From assembly GCA_002784945.1 (NCBI GenBank), contig PFMD01000028.1, forward strand, positions 1 through 38,395: a stretch of DNA of 38,395 bases, given 5' to 3'. Numbering within the stretch: position 1 is the first letter of the stretch; every line of letters begins with the position of its first letter. The notes beneath the pieces were generated by a model. It worked only from the letters and a program-made list of their open reading frames with translations, made no database searches and was not told the origin of the DNA. Positions 14,542 through 22,497 of this stretch are shown piece after piece. The position numbers and the translations under genes are program-made. Source of the stretch: Candidatus Kerfeldbacteria bacterium CG_4_10_14_0_8_um_filter_42_10. Its GTDB lineage: Bacteria; Patescibacteriota; Patescibacteriia; UM-FILTER-42-10.

Positions 14542-16692
14542 TTAGATGAATAACGGCGCTAGGACTAAGGTAATAGTAGAGAGTAATTTAATGAGAACGT
14601 GTAAGGATGGACCGGCCGTATCTTTGAACGGATCGCCCACTGTATCGCCCACTACCGCTGCTTTATGAGTATCCGATCCTTTGCCGCCCAAGTTGCCCGC
14701 TTCAATGTATTTTTTGGCGTTATCCCAGGCGCCGCCTCCGTTATTCATGAAAAGCGCCATTAAGATTCCACCAATGGTACCGACCATTAAAAAGGCGGCT
14801 ACTGCTTCCGCTCCAATATCTAGAAACCGAAATATAATTCCCACTGCTACTGGCATAAGCACAGCTAGCAGACCGGGCAAAGTCATTTCTTTTAACGCGC
14901 CTTTGGTAACAATATCCACGCACCGGCCGTAATCGGGTTTTTTGGTGCCCTGGAGGATTTCCGGGCTTTCTTTGAACTGGGCGCGCACTTCGTTGATTAC
15001 ATAGTAAGCGGCGCGGCCAACGGCTCGAATAGCAAAAGCGGAAAATAGAAAAACCAGCATCGCTCCCAGCAGACCGCCCACGAACACGGCCGGCTTGGCA
15101 ATATCCACGCTGGTTAAATTCAATCCGTAATTCCTTACTTCGTCGAGATAGGCGGAAAAAAGCAGAAAGGCGGCCAACGCGGCTGAGCCAATCGCGTAAC
15201 CTTTGGTTAAGGCCTTAGTGGTGTTGCCCGCCGCATCCAGTTGATCCGATACTTTGCGTACTTCTTCCGACTGTTTGCTCATTTCCACAATGCCGCCGGC
15301 GTTATCGGCAATCGGGCCGAAGGTATCCATTGCCAGAATATAAGCGGCAGTAGCTAACATGCCCATGGTGGCCACGGCCGTACCAAACAGGCCGGCGTCC
15401 GGAAAGCCGGAAGCCTTGCCTAAGTAGTAGGCTCCTAAAATGGATAGTGAAATAACGATAACCGGCAAAGCGGTGCATTCGAATCCTACGGACACGCCCG
15501 CAATAATATTAGTGGCCGGTCCAGTTTTAGAAGCTTCAGCAATAGAAAGTACCGGACGGTATTTGTATTCGGTGTAATATTGGGTGATGAAAACGAAAGC
15601 TACCGAAGCCAGAACTCCGATAATACCGCAGCCAAAGAAATACAACCAAGCGTTAGGCGCATAATCATTGAAAAGCAGCCAGCGGCTGGCAATGCCAAAA
15701 CCGATCAGGGCCAGAATCACCGATATATGATAACCGCGGTTCAAGGCCTTCATGGGCCGTTCTTCATTTTTCACCTTAACCAGCATAATTCCGACAATAG
15801 AGGCGATAATTCCAAAAGCGCGGGCGACGAGAGGAAACATCATTACTCCTAAAATCCACATGGGGCTGGCGTTCGGCAGTTTTAAGGCCATTACCGCTCC
15901 TAAAATCATGGCTCCGATATTTTCCGCGGCGGTTGACTCAAATAAATCCGCTCCACGGCCCGCGCAGTCACCCACGTTATCGCCGACTAAGTCCGCGATC
16001 ACGGCGGGATTTCTCGGATCATCCTCCGGAATGCCCGCTTCTACTTTTCCTACCAGGTCTGCCCCCACATCCGCGGCTTTGGTATAAATTCCGCCGCCCA
16101 GCTGGGCAAAAAGCGCCACAAACGAAGCGCCAAAACCGTAACCGACGATTAAAAAGGGAATTCGGGTTACTTCAACATCGGTGGTCAAACGGACCAGGGA
16201 ATAAAGACCGGCCACGCCCAATAAACTCATTCCTACCACCACTAATCCCGAAACCGCGCCCCCGCGGAGCGCTACTCTTAATCCTTCATTGATATTTTTC
16301 ATGGTGCCGGCCGCGGCCCGAATGTTCGAGCGAATAGAAATCCACATGCCGATGTATCCGGCCACTAAGGAGCAGGCCGCTCCCAAGACAAAGGATAATC
16401 CAACCCAAAAAGCCAATCCTAAACTGGAATCTATTGGGTCAAAGGCCTGATGATCCCGAATAAAACCGTAGCCAACAAAAAGAACCAGGGTGACGATTAC
16501 TGCTAAAACTATGATTGTTTTGTATTGGCGGCGCATAAATGCTTCCGCGCCTTCTTTGATTGCGCTCGAAATGGCCTGCATGGCTTGATCACCTACTCCT
16601 CTTTTCAAGACCCAGCGGGCAATAAGATAAGCGGCAATTAGGCCGATTACACTGATTCCTAGGATAATTCCTAGTAGTAGCACTTCGCTCAT
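14542..16692 (-). CDS. hppA: Membrane-bound proton-pumping pyrophosphatase, K+-independent type
   Basis: Couples hydrolysis of pyrophosphate to ion export. At 716 aa with about 16 membrane segments it is full length. The catalytic loops are intact: DVGADLVGK (208-216), DDPRNPAVIAD (224-234) with NVGDCAGRGADLFES, and near the C-terminus GGAWDNAKKYIE, then THKAAVVGDTVGDPFKDTAGPS. Lysine 493 in GNTTKA replaces the alanine found in K+-dependent enzymes, which by established family rules marks a K+-independent, H+-transporting pump. In a small-genome organism this salvages energy from pyrophosphate made by tRNA charging and nucleic acid synthesis. The start at 16692 follows AAGGAA. Transcribed with the zincin gene; a terminator hairpin lies just upstream at 16720-16750. 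Confidence 0.97.
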   Translation of the reverse strand: MSEVLLLGIILGISVIGLIAAYLIARWVLKRGVGDQAMQAISSAIKEGAEAFMRRQYKTIIVLAVIVTLVLFVGYGFIRDHQAFDPIDSSLGLAFWVGLSFVLGAACSLVAGYIGMWISIRSNIRAAAGTMKNINEGLRVALRGGAVSGLVVVGMSLLGVAGLYSLVRLTTDVEVTRIPFLIVGYGFGASFVALFAQLGGGIYTKAADVGADLVGKVEAGIPEDDPRNPAVIADLVGDNVGDCAGRGADLFESTAAENIGAMILGAVMALKLPNASPMWILGVMMFPLVARAFGIIASIVGIMLVKVKNEERPMKALNRGYHISVILALIGFGIASRWLLFNDYAPNAWLYFFGCGIIGVLASVAFVFITQYYTEYKYRPVLSIAEASKTGPATNIIAGVSVGFECTALPVIVISLSILGAYYLGKASGFPDAGLFGTAVATMGMLATAAYILAMDTFGPIADNAGGIVEMSKQSEEVRKVSDQLDAAGNTTKALTKGYAIGSAALAAFLLFSAYLDEVRNYGLNLTSVDIAKPAVFVGGLLGAMLVFLFSAFAIRAVGRAAYYVINEVRAQFKESPEILQGTKKPDYGRCVDIVTKGALKEMTLPGLLAVLMPVAVGIIFRFLDIGAEAVAAFLMVGTIGGILMALFMNNGGGAWDNAKKYIEAGNLGGKGSDTHKAAVVGDTVGDPFKDTAGPSLHVLIKLLSTITLVLAPLFI

Positions 16693-16719
16693 AAATAAAT
16701 TCCTTATTAATAATTAATC

Positions 16720-16750
16720 AAAAAACCCGGCCTTTTTATCGGGCTTTTTT
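16720..16750. terminator. Hairpin terminator upstream of hppA
   Basis: CCCG (16726-16729) and CGGG (16740-16743), flanked by A6 and T6 runs, form a bidirectional terminator between the unit upstream and the hppA start 28 nt away. A weak promoter-like pair (TTGAAA 16783-16778, TAAAAT 16759-16754, 18 nt apart on the reverse strand) would put the hairpin at the start of the hppA leader. Insulation from upstream transcription or attenuation are both possible. Nothing else is seen between 16693 and 16960. Confidence 0.55.
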
Positions 16751-16986
16751 AGAATTTTATTGATTTTGATAGTTGTTTTTCAAATCGAGAAACGACTTAT
16801 CACCAGTCTTCAATTTAAATCTCGTTCGCCCTTACAGTATATGGGAAAATCTAAATTAATTCAAGGCATTATTATTAATTGGTTTTTTTGGCCAAAAAAA
16901 ATCCCCCTAAAGGGAGAAAATTTGATAAAATTAAATATTTGAGGTAAGGTGATTTGACCAGTTATCGACTGCTCTGTGGAGGAAAA

Positions 16987-17091
16987 ATGGACTTTGAAGA
17001 TCGGGAACGACTGAAATTCCTGGTAATTGCCGTGATCGCAGGAATAATTATGGTGGTCATTTTTAAGTGTTGCGGACCAATCGTCCCTTAG
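16987..17091 (+). CDS. 34-aa single-TM mini-protein
   Basis: A short reading frame with a strong ribosome site: GGAGG (16978-16982) four nt before the ATG. The peptide starts with the charged MDFEDRERLK, continues with a 17-residue hydrophobic helix (FLVIAVIAGIIMVVIF), and ends KCCGPIVP, with a Cys pair just after the membrane segment. The stop at 17089-17091 is followed immediately by an intrinsic terminator (17092-17132), so this is a complete monocistronic unit. No family recognised. The orientation, charged N-terminus then TM then short tail, recurs in the other mini-proteins at 33108 and 34583. Function unknown. Confidence 0.65.
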   Translation: MDFEDRERLKFLVIAVIAGIIMVVIFKCCGPIVP

Positions 17092-17132
17092 GCCTTTAGC
17101 CAATCAATTTTTGATTCCGCTGAAGGCTTTTT
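17092..17132 (+). terminator. Terminator of the 34-aa gene
   Basis: GCCTTTAGC (17092-17100) pairs with GCTGAAGGC (17119-17127) with one wobble, has an inner ATCAA/TTGAT stem, and is followed by five T residues. Confidence 0.8.
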
Positions 17133-17173
17133 ACTTTACCTTTTTCGCAATTTAAACTGATGTATTTCCAATC

Positions 17174-17217
17174 TTCCGTAAGAAAGCGCGAATACGTATT
17201 CGCGCTTTCTTACGGAA
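17174..17217. repeat. 44-bp perfect loopless palindrome
   Basis: Every base from 17174 to 17217 is self-complementary about its centre ACGT. The core is GCGCGAATACGTATTCGCGC. It lies between the forward 34-aa gene and the reverse-strand RNA at 17270-17462. A related palindrome with a GCGCGA/TCGCGC core occurs at 37763-37794. A smaller hairpin, ACACTTTC/GAAAGTGT, lies at 17239-17258. Confidence 0.85.
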
Positions 17218-17269
17218 ATTTATGAGTAATCAACCCGATACACTTTCTCTCGAAAGTGTCCGGATCAAC

Positions 17270-17307
17270 AAAAAAATTACCCCGGGCCGTAAGGTTGTAA
17301 CCCGGGG
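17270..17307 (-). terminator. Terminator of the structured RNA
   Basis: On the reverse strand CCCCGGG (17307-17301) pairs with CCCGGGG (17286-17280), then TAA and seven T residues (17276-17270). Confidence 0.8.
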
Positions 17308-17462
17308 GTGTCCGATCAAGTCTCCGTGAAAGTGCAAGGACACGGCCCACTTCCAGGATATCCCTGTCTAACCCTTATGAGACCGGGAAACGTCTTTCTG
17401 AGTTCCTCCCTGGCTGCGGCAGGAACTATACTTACCAGAAGCCCGCTAGGCCGACTCGGTGA
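17270..17462 (-). ncRNA. Unassigned structured RNA, about 190 nt
   Basis: On the reverse strand a good promoter (17469-17497) is followed after about 190 nt by a clear intrinsic terminator (17270-17307), with no reading frame between. The RNA has several paired elements. AGTTCCT and AGGAACT form a hairpin in the first half. TCCC-GTCT and AGAC-GGGA form a second. CGGCC near the 5' end can pair with GGCCG to close both. TGTCC/GGACA forms a later hairpin. The terminator stem is CCCCGGG/CCCGGGG. It is G+C-rich against an AT-rich surround. It does not show the conserved words of RNase P RNA, tmRNA, SRP RNA or cobalamin riboswitches. The length is in the range of 6S RNA, but I could not match its central bubble. 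No gene follows it before the terminator at 16720-16750, so an independent small RNA is more likely than a riboswitch. Confidence 0.6.
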
Positions 17463-17468
17463 TTGTTA

Positions 17469-17497
17469 ATACTATTAAATGCGGTGAATTATGTCAA
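17469..17497 (-). promoter_or_regulatory. Promoter of the structured RNA
   Basis: On the reverse strand TTGACA (17497-17492) and TAGTAT (17474-17469) are 17 nt apart; predicted start near 17462. Confidence 0.7.
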
Positions 17498-17609
17498 TAG
17501 TAGATGATTTTATATCCCTAATATTTTGACATTATTCGTAAAAGGTATAAATTGGAATAATCATCAATATCAGTTCGTTAACAAAAACCCATATAAATTG
17601 AGGTCTGCC

Positions 17610-18872
17610 ATGAAAATCACCGTCCTGCGATTGATTGCGGCAATACTACTTATTACCGCCACAAGCTCCTGTAATAAAAACCCTGAAAATCCAATTGACG
17701 AACCGGTTATTCCCGGCTTCGGCAATTTGGTAATTCAAAGCCAACCTCTAGGAGCGCAAATCTGGATAACGGACTGGCTGAGCGACAGCCTGGCCGGAAT
17801 CACACCCGACACTCTGTTCAACCTGGCCAGCGGCGCCTGCGACCTTAGGCTGACCATGCCCGGCTATCTGCCCATTGATTTTACAGCGGTGGTTGTCGGC
17901 GATGACACCACCTTGGTAAACATTTCCATGGAAAACGCCCCTCCCTACAAAATCTTCTACATTAAGGGCGATTCTATGTTTACCATGGCCATGGACAGTC
18001 TTTACCCCGTGGTATTCGATACCGGCGGCTATACCAGCTCTTGGGCTTTAACCACCCAAATCTACAGTTCACCGGACAACAGCATGCTTGCTTACAGCAA
18101 CCAGGGCGGCATCGGAATGGTAATCAGGAATGTTAGCGGAAGTCTTGTTTCCTCGTTTCAGTACGGTTCGCGGGCCAATTCGTTCAATTGGTCGCACGAA
18201 GGAAACAAAGTCGTCAATGGCGTTTACTATGATGGCCTCTACGTTTATGACCTGGCAACAAACCAATCAACCAAAATTTACGACACTCCTGGTCAAACCT
18301 ACGACCATTGCCCGTCCTACTCGCCCGATGATAGCAAAATCGCCTTTGTCAACCATTCTTACGGTGGCTATAACAGCTGGGTGAGAATGATTAACTCGAA
18401 CGGAAGCAATGCGCAATCGTTAATCTGGCATTCCGTTACCGGTCAAACGATTTACGATGAAGAGCTGGACATTACCTGGGTTGCGGCTAATAAAGTACTG
18501 TACAAAATTTACTACCTCGGAATTTTCCAGGTAACCATCAATCCGGGTGACACAACCGAGCAACCGGTCGGACCTGAATACGCCATGTACTTGCGCGTTT
18601 CTCCCGATCAGCAGCACTATGCCTTTTACCGATCCTACCAGACAACGGAATGGGGTCTGTATCTTGGCGACATCCAAAATTGGCAGGCAACGCTTTTGGT
18701 CCAACGGCCAGTCAAAGGCATCGCCTGGTCTCCGAATAGTGATGCCATTGCCTTTACCAATGACGATGGCATTTGGTGGTGCAAGCTGGACGGCACGCTT
18801 TACCACTTGGTCAAATGGCCACTTCCCCACCCCTATTATTTTGGTTCGTTCAGCATTTGCGTTGTACCTTAA
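17610..18872 (+). CDS. Lipoprotein with PEGA domain and beta-propeller repeats
   Basis: The N-terminus has a signal sequence (MKITVLRLIAAILLITATSS) with a probable lipobox cysteine at residue 21, so a membrane-anchored exported protein. Residues 40-110 match a PEGA domain (LVIQSQPLGAQIWI, then TPDTLFNLASGACDLRLTMPGY), a surface-associated fold often beside cell-wall or sensor modules. The remainder carries TolB/WD40-like PD40 repeats, seen as SPDNSMLAYSN, SPDDSKIAFVN, SPDQQHYAFYR and SPNSDAIAFTN. The ATG at 17610 is chosen because GAGG lies 8 nt upstream and the signal peptide starts there; an upstream in-frame TTG at 17526 is part of a TTGACA word. A terminator follows at 18897-18923. Single-gene unit; ligand unknown. 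Confidence 0.85.
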   Translation: MKITVLRLIAAILLITATSSCNKNPENPIDEPVIPGFGNLVIQSQPLGAQIWITDWLSDSLAGITPDTLFNLASGACDLRLTMPGYLPIDFTAVVVGDDTTLVNISMENAPPYKIFYIKGDSMFTMAMDSLYPVVFDTGGYTSSWALTTQIYSSPDNSMLAYSNQGGIGMVIRNVSGSLVSSFQYGSRANSFNWSHEGNKVVNGVYYDGLYVYDLATNQSTKIYDTPGQTYDHCPSYSPDDSKIAFVNHSYGGYNSWVRMINSNGSNAQSLIWHSVTGQTIYDEELDITWVAANKVLYKIYYLGIFQVTINPGDTTEQPVGPEYAMYLRVSPDQQHYAFYRSYQTTEWGLYLGDIQNWQATLLVQRPVKGIAWSPNSDAIAFTNDDGIWWCKLDGTLYHLVKWPLPHPYYFGSFSICVVP

Positions 18873-18896
18873 ATCACAAATCACAAAATGCTATAC

Positions 18897-18923
18897 CCGG
18901 GAATCCCCTTTCCCGGTTTTTTT
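18897..18923 (+). terminator. Terminator of the PEGA lipoprotein
   Basis: CCGGGAA (18897-18903) pairs with TTCCCGG (18910-18916), followed by seven T residues. Confidence 0.88.
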
Positions 18924-18976
18924 ATCTATAAGAAACTATGATGACTGGTTGTAAATCCACAGCAAATTGCCATTTT

Positions 18977-19078
18977 ATCCCCACACCCTTCCGAATACCC
19001 TGTCCCGTTAAGCGGGAACGAAAGGATCATATTAAGCCTTTCCTTTGGAACTAATACCCCACCAGAAGGTGTGGGGAT
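18977..19078. other. Multi-stem structure abutting the typA stop
   Basis: ATCCCCACACC-C-TTC (from 18977) pairs with GAAGGTGTGGGGAT (19065-19078) with one bulge. It encloses TCCCG/CGGGA (19002-19016) and GAAAGG/CCTTTC hairpins, so the whole can form a three-way junction. An alternative short hairpin CCCCACC/GGTGTGGGG (19057-19076) competes with the long stem. It ends at the base before the typA stop codon. Likely an end-of-transcript structure or dispersed element. Confidence 0.5.
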
Positions 19079-20872
19079 TTATTCATCCTGGCGTTTGTGC
19101 CGGGTTCTTTCGAGAGCGGATAAATATTTTTTGCACAACCTAATGCTCTTGGGCGTAACTTCTAGATATTCATCATCATGTATAATGCTTAAAGCGCTTT
19201 CTAGGGTCAGCTCTACGGGAGCGGTCAGCCTAATGGCATCATCGGAACCAGAAGCTCGCATATTGGTTAAGTTCTTACCTTTGATCGGATTCACCACTAA
19301 ATCATTGCCTTTGGCCACATTACCAATAACCATGCCTTCGTAAACCGCGACGTTGGCTCCCAGATAAAGCGTGCCCCTCTCTTCCAGATTAGCCAGGGAA
19401 TAAGCGGAGGTCTTGCCGTTAAAGCCGGAAACCATGGAACCTAATTCGCTTTTTTCTATGGCGCCGGCATAGGGTTTAAAACCTAAAACATGCGTGCATA
19501 AAATGCCCTCGCCCCGGGTATCCACCACGAATTCATTGCGGTAGCCTAAAAGACCTCTGGTGGGAATTTCAAAAATCAAGCGGGTCGTACCCTGGTGGGC
19601 TTTGATGCTTAAAAGCTGGCCGCGGCGTTTGGATATTTTTTCAATAACCACGCCGGAATTTTTTTCCGGCACATCAATGGTTAATTCTTCAAAAGGTTCC
19701 AGCTTAACGCCGTTTTCTTCTTTGATGATTACTTGGGGCTGGGAAACTTGCAGTTCATAGCCTTCGCGCCTGATATTTTCCAGTAAAATGGCGATATGCA
19801 ATTCGCCCCGGCCACAGACTTTATAATAGGCCGTTTCGGAAAAATCGATTTTCAAGCCGACATTGACCTCTAATTCCTTGCGCAGGCGCTCCTTAAGCTG
19901 GCTATTGGTCACGAATTTGCCTTCTTTTCCGGCAAAAGGAGAATTGTTCACCAAAAAATTCAAAGAGATGGTCGGTTCATCAATGCTAATGGCCGGCAGC
20001 GGAGCTTGGCTTTCGTTCTCGGCAATGGTTTCGCCAATATCAATATCGGGCATGCCCGCAATCATCACAATGTCTCCGGCCGAAACTTCGGATACTTCCT
20101 TGCGCTCTAATCCATGAAAAGTGAATAGCTTGGTGATTTTACCCCGGCGCGGCTCAAGGCCTTTAGAACTGAGCACTCGGACTTCTTGAGCGGATTTGAC
20201 CTTTCCGGAATAAACGCGGCAAATGGCCAAACGCCCTAAAAAATTATCATAAGCCAAATTAAAAGGCTGGGCGGCAAACAATTCGGAGGCTGACTCCTCG
20301 GGCACGGCCGGCACATGTTTCAAAATAAGATCCAAAAGCGGATTTAAATCGGCCGATTCGTCTTCCAGATTCATTTTAGCCAGACCTAATTTGGAAGCGG
20401 CGTAAATTACCGGAAAATCCAATTGCTCGTCGCTGGCTCCCAAATCCAAAAATAATTCGTAAACCATTTCCGCCACTTCTTCAGGGCGTGCCGCCGGCTT
20501 GTCAATTTTATTGATTACCGCAATCGGTTTCAAGCCCAGTTCCAGCGACTTCTTTAAAACAAACTTGGTCTGGGGCATAGGGCCTTCTTGGGCATCCACC
20601 AAAAGTAAAACGCAGTCAATGGAACGCAAAATGCGCTCCACTTCGGAACTGAAATCGGCATGGCCGGGAGTATCCACGATATTAATCTTGGTGCCATTAT
20701 AAAACACTGAGGTGTTTTTCGAATAAATCGTAATGCCCCTTTCCTTTTCCAGGGTGTTGCTGTCCATGGTAACAGTACCGTCAGTCATGCCGGTCTGTTT
20801 CATTAAAGCGTCCGTTAAAGTTGTTTTGCCATGATCGACATGCGCGATAATGGCGATATTTCTTATTTCCAT
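19079..20872 (-). CDS. typA: Ribosome-associated translational GTPase TypA/BipA
   Basis: A translation-factor GTPase that binds the 70S ribosome and helps large-subunit assembly and stress adaptation. The 597-aa length is normal. GTPase motifs: IAHVDHGKTTLTDAL (G1), RGITI (G2), DTPGHADF (G3), NKIDKP (G4) and AASK (G5). The EF-G-like domains follow, and the C-terminal domain specific to TypA has RGLLGYRNEFVVDTRGEG and MRASGSDDAIRLTAP. All parts are complete. A promoter at 20935-20963 gives a leader of about 55 nt. The 3' end abuts the folded element at 18977-19078. Confidence 0.98.
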   Translation of the reverse strand: MEIRNIAIIAHVDHGKTTLTDALMKQTGMTDGTVTMDSNTLEKERGITIYSKNTSVFYNGTKINIVDTPGHADFSSEVERILRSIDCVLLLVDAQEGPMPQTKFVLKKSLELGLKPIAVINKIDKPAARPEEVAEMVYELFLDLGASDEQLDFPVIYAASKLGLAKMNLEDESADLNPLLDLILKHVPAVPEESASELFAAQPFNLAYDNFLGRLAICRVYSGKVKSAQEVRVLSSKGLEPRRGKITKLFTFHGLERKEVSEVSAGDIVMIAGMPDIDIGETIAENESQAPLPAISIDEPTISLNFLVNNSPFAGKEGKFVTNSQLKERLRKELEVNVGLKIDFSETAYYKVCGRGELHIAILLENIRREGYELQVSQPQVIIKEENGVKLEPFEELTIDVPEKNSGVVIEKISKRRGQLLSIKAHQGTTRLIFEIPTRGLLGYRNEFVVDTRGEGILCTHVLGFKPYAGAIEKSELGSMVSGFNGKTSAYSLANLEERGTLYLGANVAVYEGMVIGNVAKGNDLVVNPIKGKNLTNMRASGSDDAIRLTAPVELTLESALSIIHDDEYLEVTPKSIRLCKKYLSALERTRHKRQDE

Positions 20873-20934
20873 AATTATTCGCTATTTAAAAAAATTACCG
20901 TCTCTTGTAATTTTTCAAACAAGTATGATACATC

Positions 20935-20963
20935 ATTATAATTTAATTTTTATTTTTAATCAA
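20935..20963 (-). promoter_or_regulatory. typA promoter
   Basis: On the reverse strand TTGATT (20963-20958) and a perfect TATAAT (20940-20935) are 17 nt apart; predicted start near 20928. Confidence 0.75.
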
Positions 20964-20976
20964 GTATTGATGGTAT

Positions 20977-21015
20977 AAAAAAAGCCCGATGGTATCGATA
21001 CATCAACCAGCGGGC
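20977..21015 (-). terminator. pepT terminator
   Basis: On the reverse strand GCCCGCTGG (21015-21007) pairs with CCATCGGGC (20992-20984) with one mismatch, followed by a run of T (20983-20977). Confidence 0.8.
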
Positions 21016-21067
21016 GGGTAATCCAGATAAATTTGAAAGACTCTTTTTGTAAGGAGCATGCTGATGT

Positions 21068-22315
21068 TCAGCGCGTCATTTGCGCGTAGCTGGTGATCGC
21101 GTCGAGAAGGACAGTTACGGTCGTTTCCATCTCCTCCTGGATCAGGTGCTCGTGCACGCCGTGTATGCGTCGGCTGCCGTAACCCAGGTTCGGCGATGGA
21201 ATATCCGAATAAGCCATGCCGAACATGGCGCCGTCGGTTCCGGCGCGGACGCGGTGTTCCCGGGGAGTGAGCCCGTTTTTCCGAAGAGCGTTGAAAATCG
21301 GGTCGAGCATTTCCGGGTGGGCCTTGATGGCCGGTTCGATGTTGATGTACTGCACCTCCGGCTCCCCTACCGTGAACGCGACGTCGTAACGTTCGGCCGC
21401 GATCTTGGCCAGGCGGGCCACCGTACCGTGAAGCAACGAAATTTCATCCCGCTCGAAGGTGCGCGGGATCACCGTAATCTGGGCCAGGGCAGCCGTGAAA
21501 GGACGAGTCGCGGGAACGTAGAGGAACGACTGGGCGCCGCTGCTCTGAGTGGGCATGACTTCGTTACCCAGCCTGTCCACAAAGCAACTACCCGCGTAAT
21601 GGGCGCAACGCAGATGCCCGCCGTCTTCCCCGGGATGGGCATCGACGCCTTTGAATTCAACATCCACACTCACACCGATGAAACACGCGGTGTCCACGGC
21701 TTCCGGTTCCTTGCCGTCCACGGTCAGGAAGAGCTTCCACTGGTCAACCACTTCCTTGGGCAGGAATTTGACGCCGACTTCGCCGATTTCTTCGTCCACG
21801 CAGACCCAAACCCAGATGGGGCCGTGCGCCATGCCGCTAATGAGCATCTCCTCAATGGCGGTGACGGTCGCGGCCGCGCCACCTTTGTCATCCGCGCCCA
21901 AAAGCGTCGTGCCATCCGAAGTAATGATGTGCTTGCCTTCCAGACCAACGAGTTCACTGGCCGGAATAATCACGCCGTTGTTGGGCAGAACGATGTCTCC
22001 GCCCTGGTAGTGGTGAACGATGGGCTTGGCCAGTCCTTCGCAGCCGAAATAGGTATCGACATGAAAAACCAGCGCAATTCCCGGCGTATTCTCGAAACCC
22101 GGCGTGGCCGGAATCTCGATCAGCTTGGACCCGTCGCCGAGACGGACCATCTGCGTTTCCAGAATGCCCATCTGGATGAATTCCCCGGCGATTTTTTCCA
22201 CCAGCACGAGTTCATTGGGATTACTCGGGTGAGGCGGATCAACGCCGGGCGTGGGTTGCACCGATCTGGTGTCCATCTGGACGTACTCCAGAAATCGGTC
22301 GTTTACACTTCTCAT
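21068..22315 (-). CDS. pepT: Peptidase T (tripeptide aminopeptidase, M20B)
   Basis: A cytosolic di-zinc exopeptidase that removes N-terminal residues from tripeptides. Metal and catalytic motifs: HVDT (H85, D87), LGADDKGG (D142/D143), VCVDEEIGEVG (E175/E176), DAHPGEDGGH, and GTDG followed by NLGYGSRRIHGVHEHL near the C-terminus with the last His ligand. Length 415 aa is normal. The start at 22315 has GGAG about 8 nt upstream. Base composition stands out: in the 60 bases from 21781, 38 are G or C, against 29 of 60 in the helicase at 23041, and third codon positions are strongly G/C. This explains the long open frames on the opposite strand. Recent horizontal acquisition is likely. It has its own terminator (20977-21015) and is divergent from the helicase. 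Confidence 0.93.
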   Translation of the reverse strand: MRSVNDRFLEYVQMDTRSVQPTPGVDPPHPSNPNELVLVEKIAGEFIQMGILETQMVRLGDGSKLIEIPATPGFENTPGIALVFHVDTYFGCEGLAKPIVHHYQGGDIVLPNNGVIIPASELVGLEGKHIITSDGTTLLGADDKGGAAATVTAIEEMLISGMAHGPIWVWVCVDEEIGEVGVKFLPKEVVDQWKLFLTVDGKEPEAVDTACFIGVSVDVEFKGVDAHPGEDGGHLRCAHYAGSCFVDRLGNEVMPTQSSGAQSFLYVPATRPFTAALAQITVIPRTFERDEISLLHGTVARLAKIAAERYDVAFTVGEPEVQYINIEPAIKAHPEMLDPIFNALRKNGLTPREHRVRAGTDGAMFGMAYSDIPSPNLGYGSRRIHGVHEHLIQEEMETTVTVLLDAITSYAQMTR

Positions 22316-22427
22316 CTGGACAACTCCAATGGTATGAACATCCTTGAGCTTCTTTATCTCAAGGTTTGTGGCCTTATCTAAACATAATGATGAAAAACGG
22401 TCAATATTATTTAGAAACAGTTTACCA

Positions 22428-22457
22428 TTGACAATAAATCATTTTTTCGACTATACT
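22428..22457 (+). promoter_or_regulatory. Promoter of the DEAD-box helicase
   Basis: TTGACA (22428-22433) and TATACT (22452-22457) are 18 nt apart; predicted start near 22464, about 34 nt before the ATG. Confidence 0.75.
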
Positions 22458-22497
22458 TGATGCTTATTAATAACGGATAACCAATCCAACCAATCAC

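Noticed and set aside
15752-16292. Forward frames of 111 and 119 codons inside hppA
   Set aside because: Pro/Arg-rich or low-complexity shadows of the membrane protein hppA, with no signals of their own.
17270-17462. 6S RNA, SRP RNA, tmRNA or RNase P RNA as identity of the structured RNA
   Set aside because: Length fits 6S RNA only, and I could not place its open central bubble. Conserved words of the others are missing. Left unassigned.
21080-22381. 433-codon open frame on the forward strand opposite pepT
   Set aside because: It mirrors the G+C-rich pepT gene codon by codon, is rich in Arg/His/Gly, has no family motifs, and starts without a ribosome site. pepT has all its catalytic residues.
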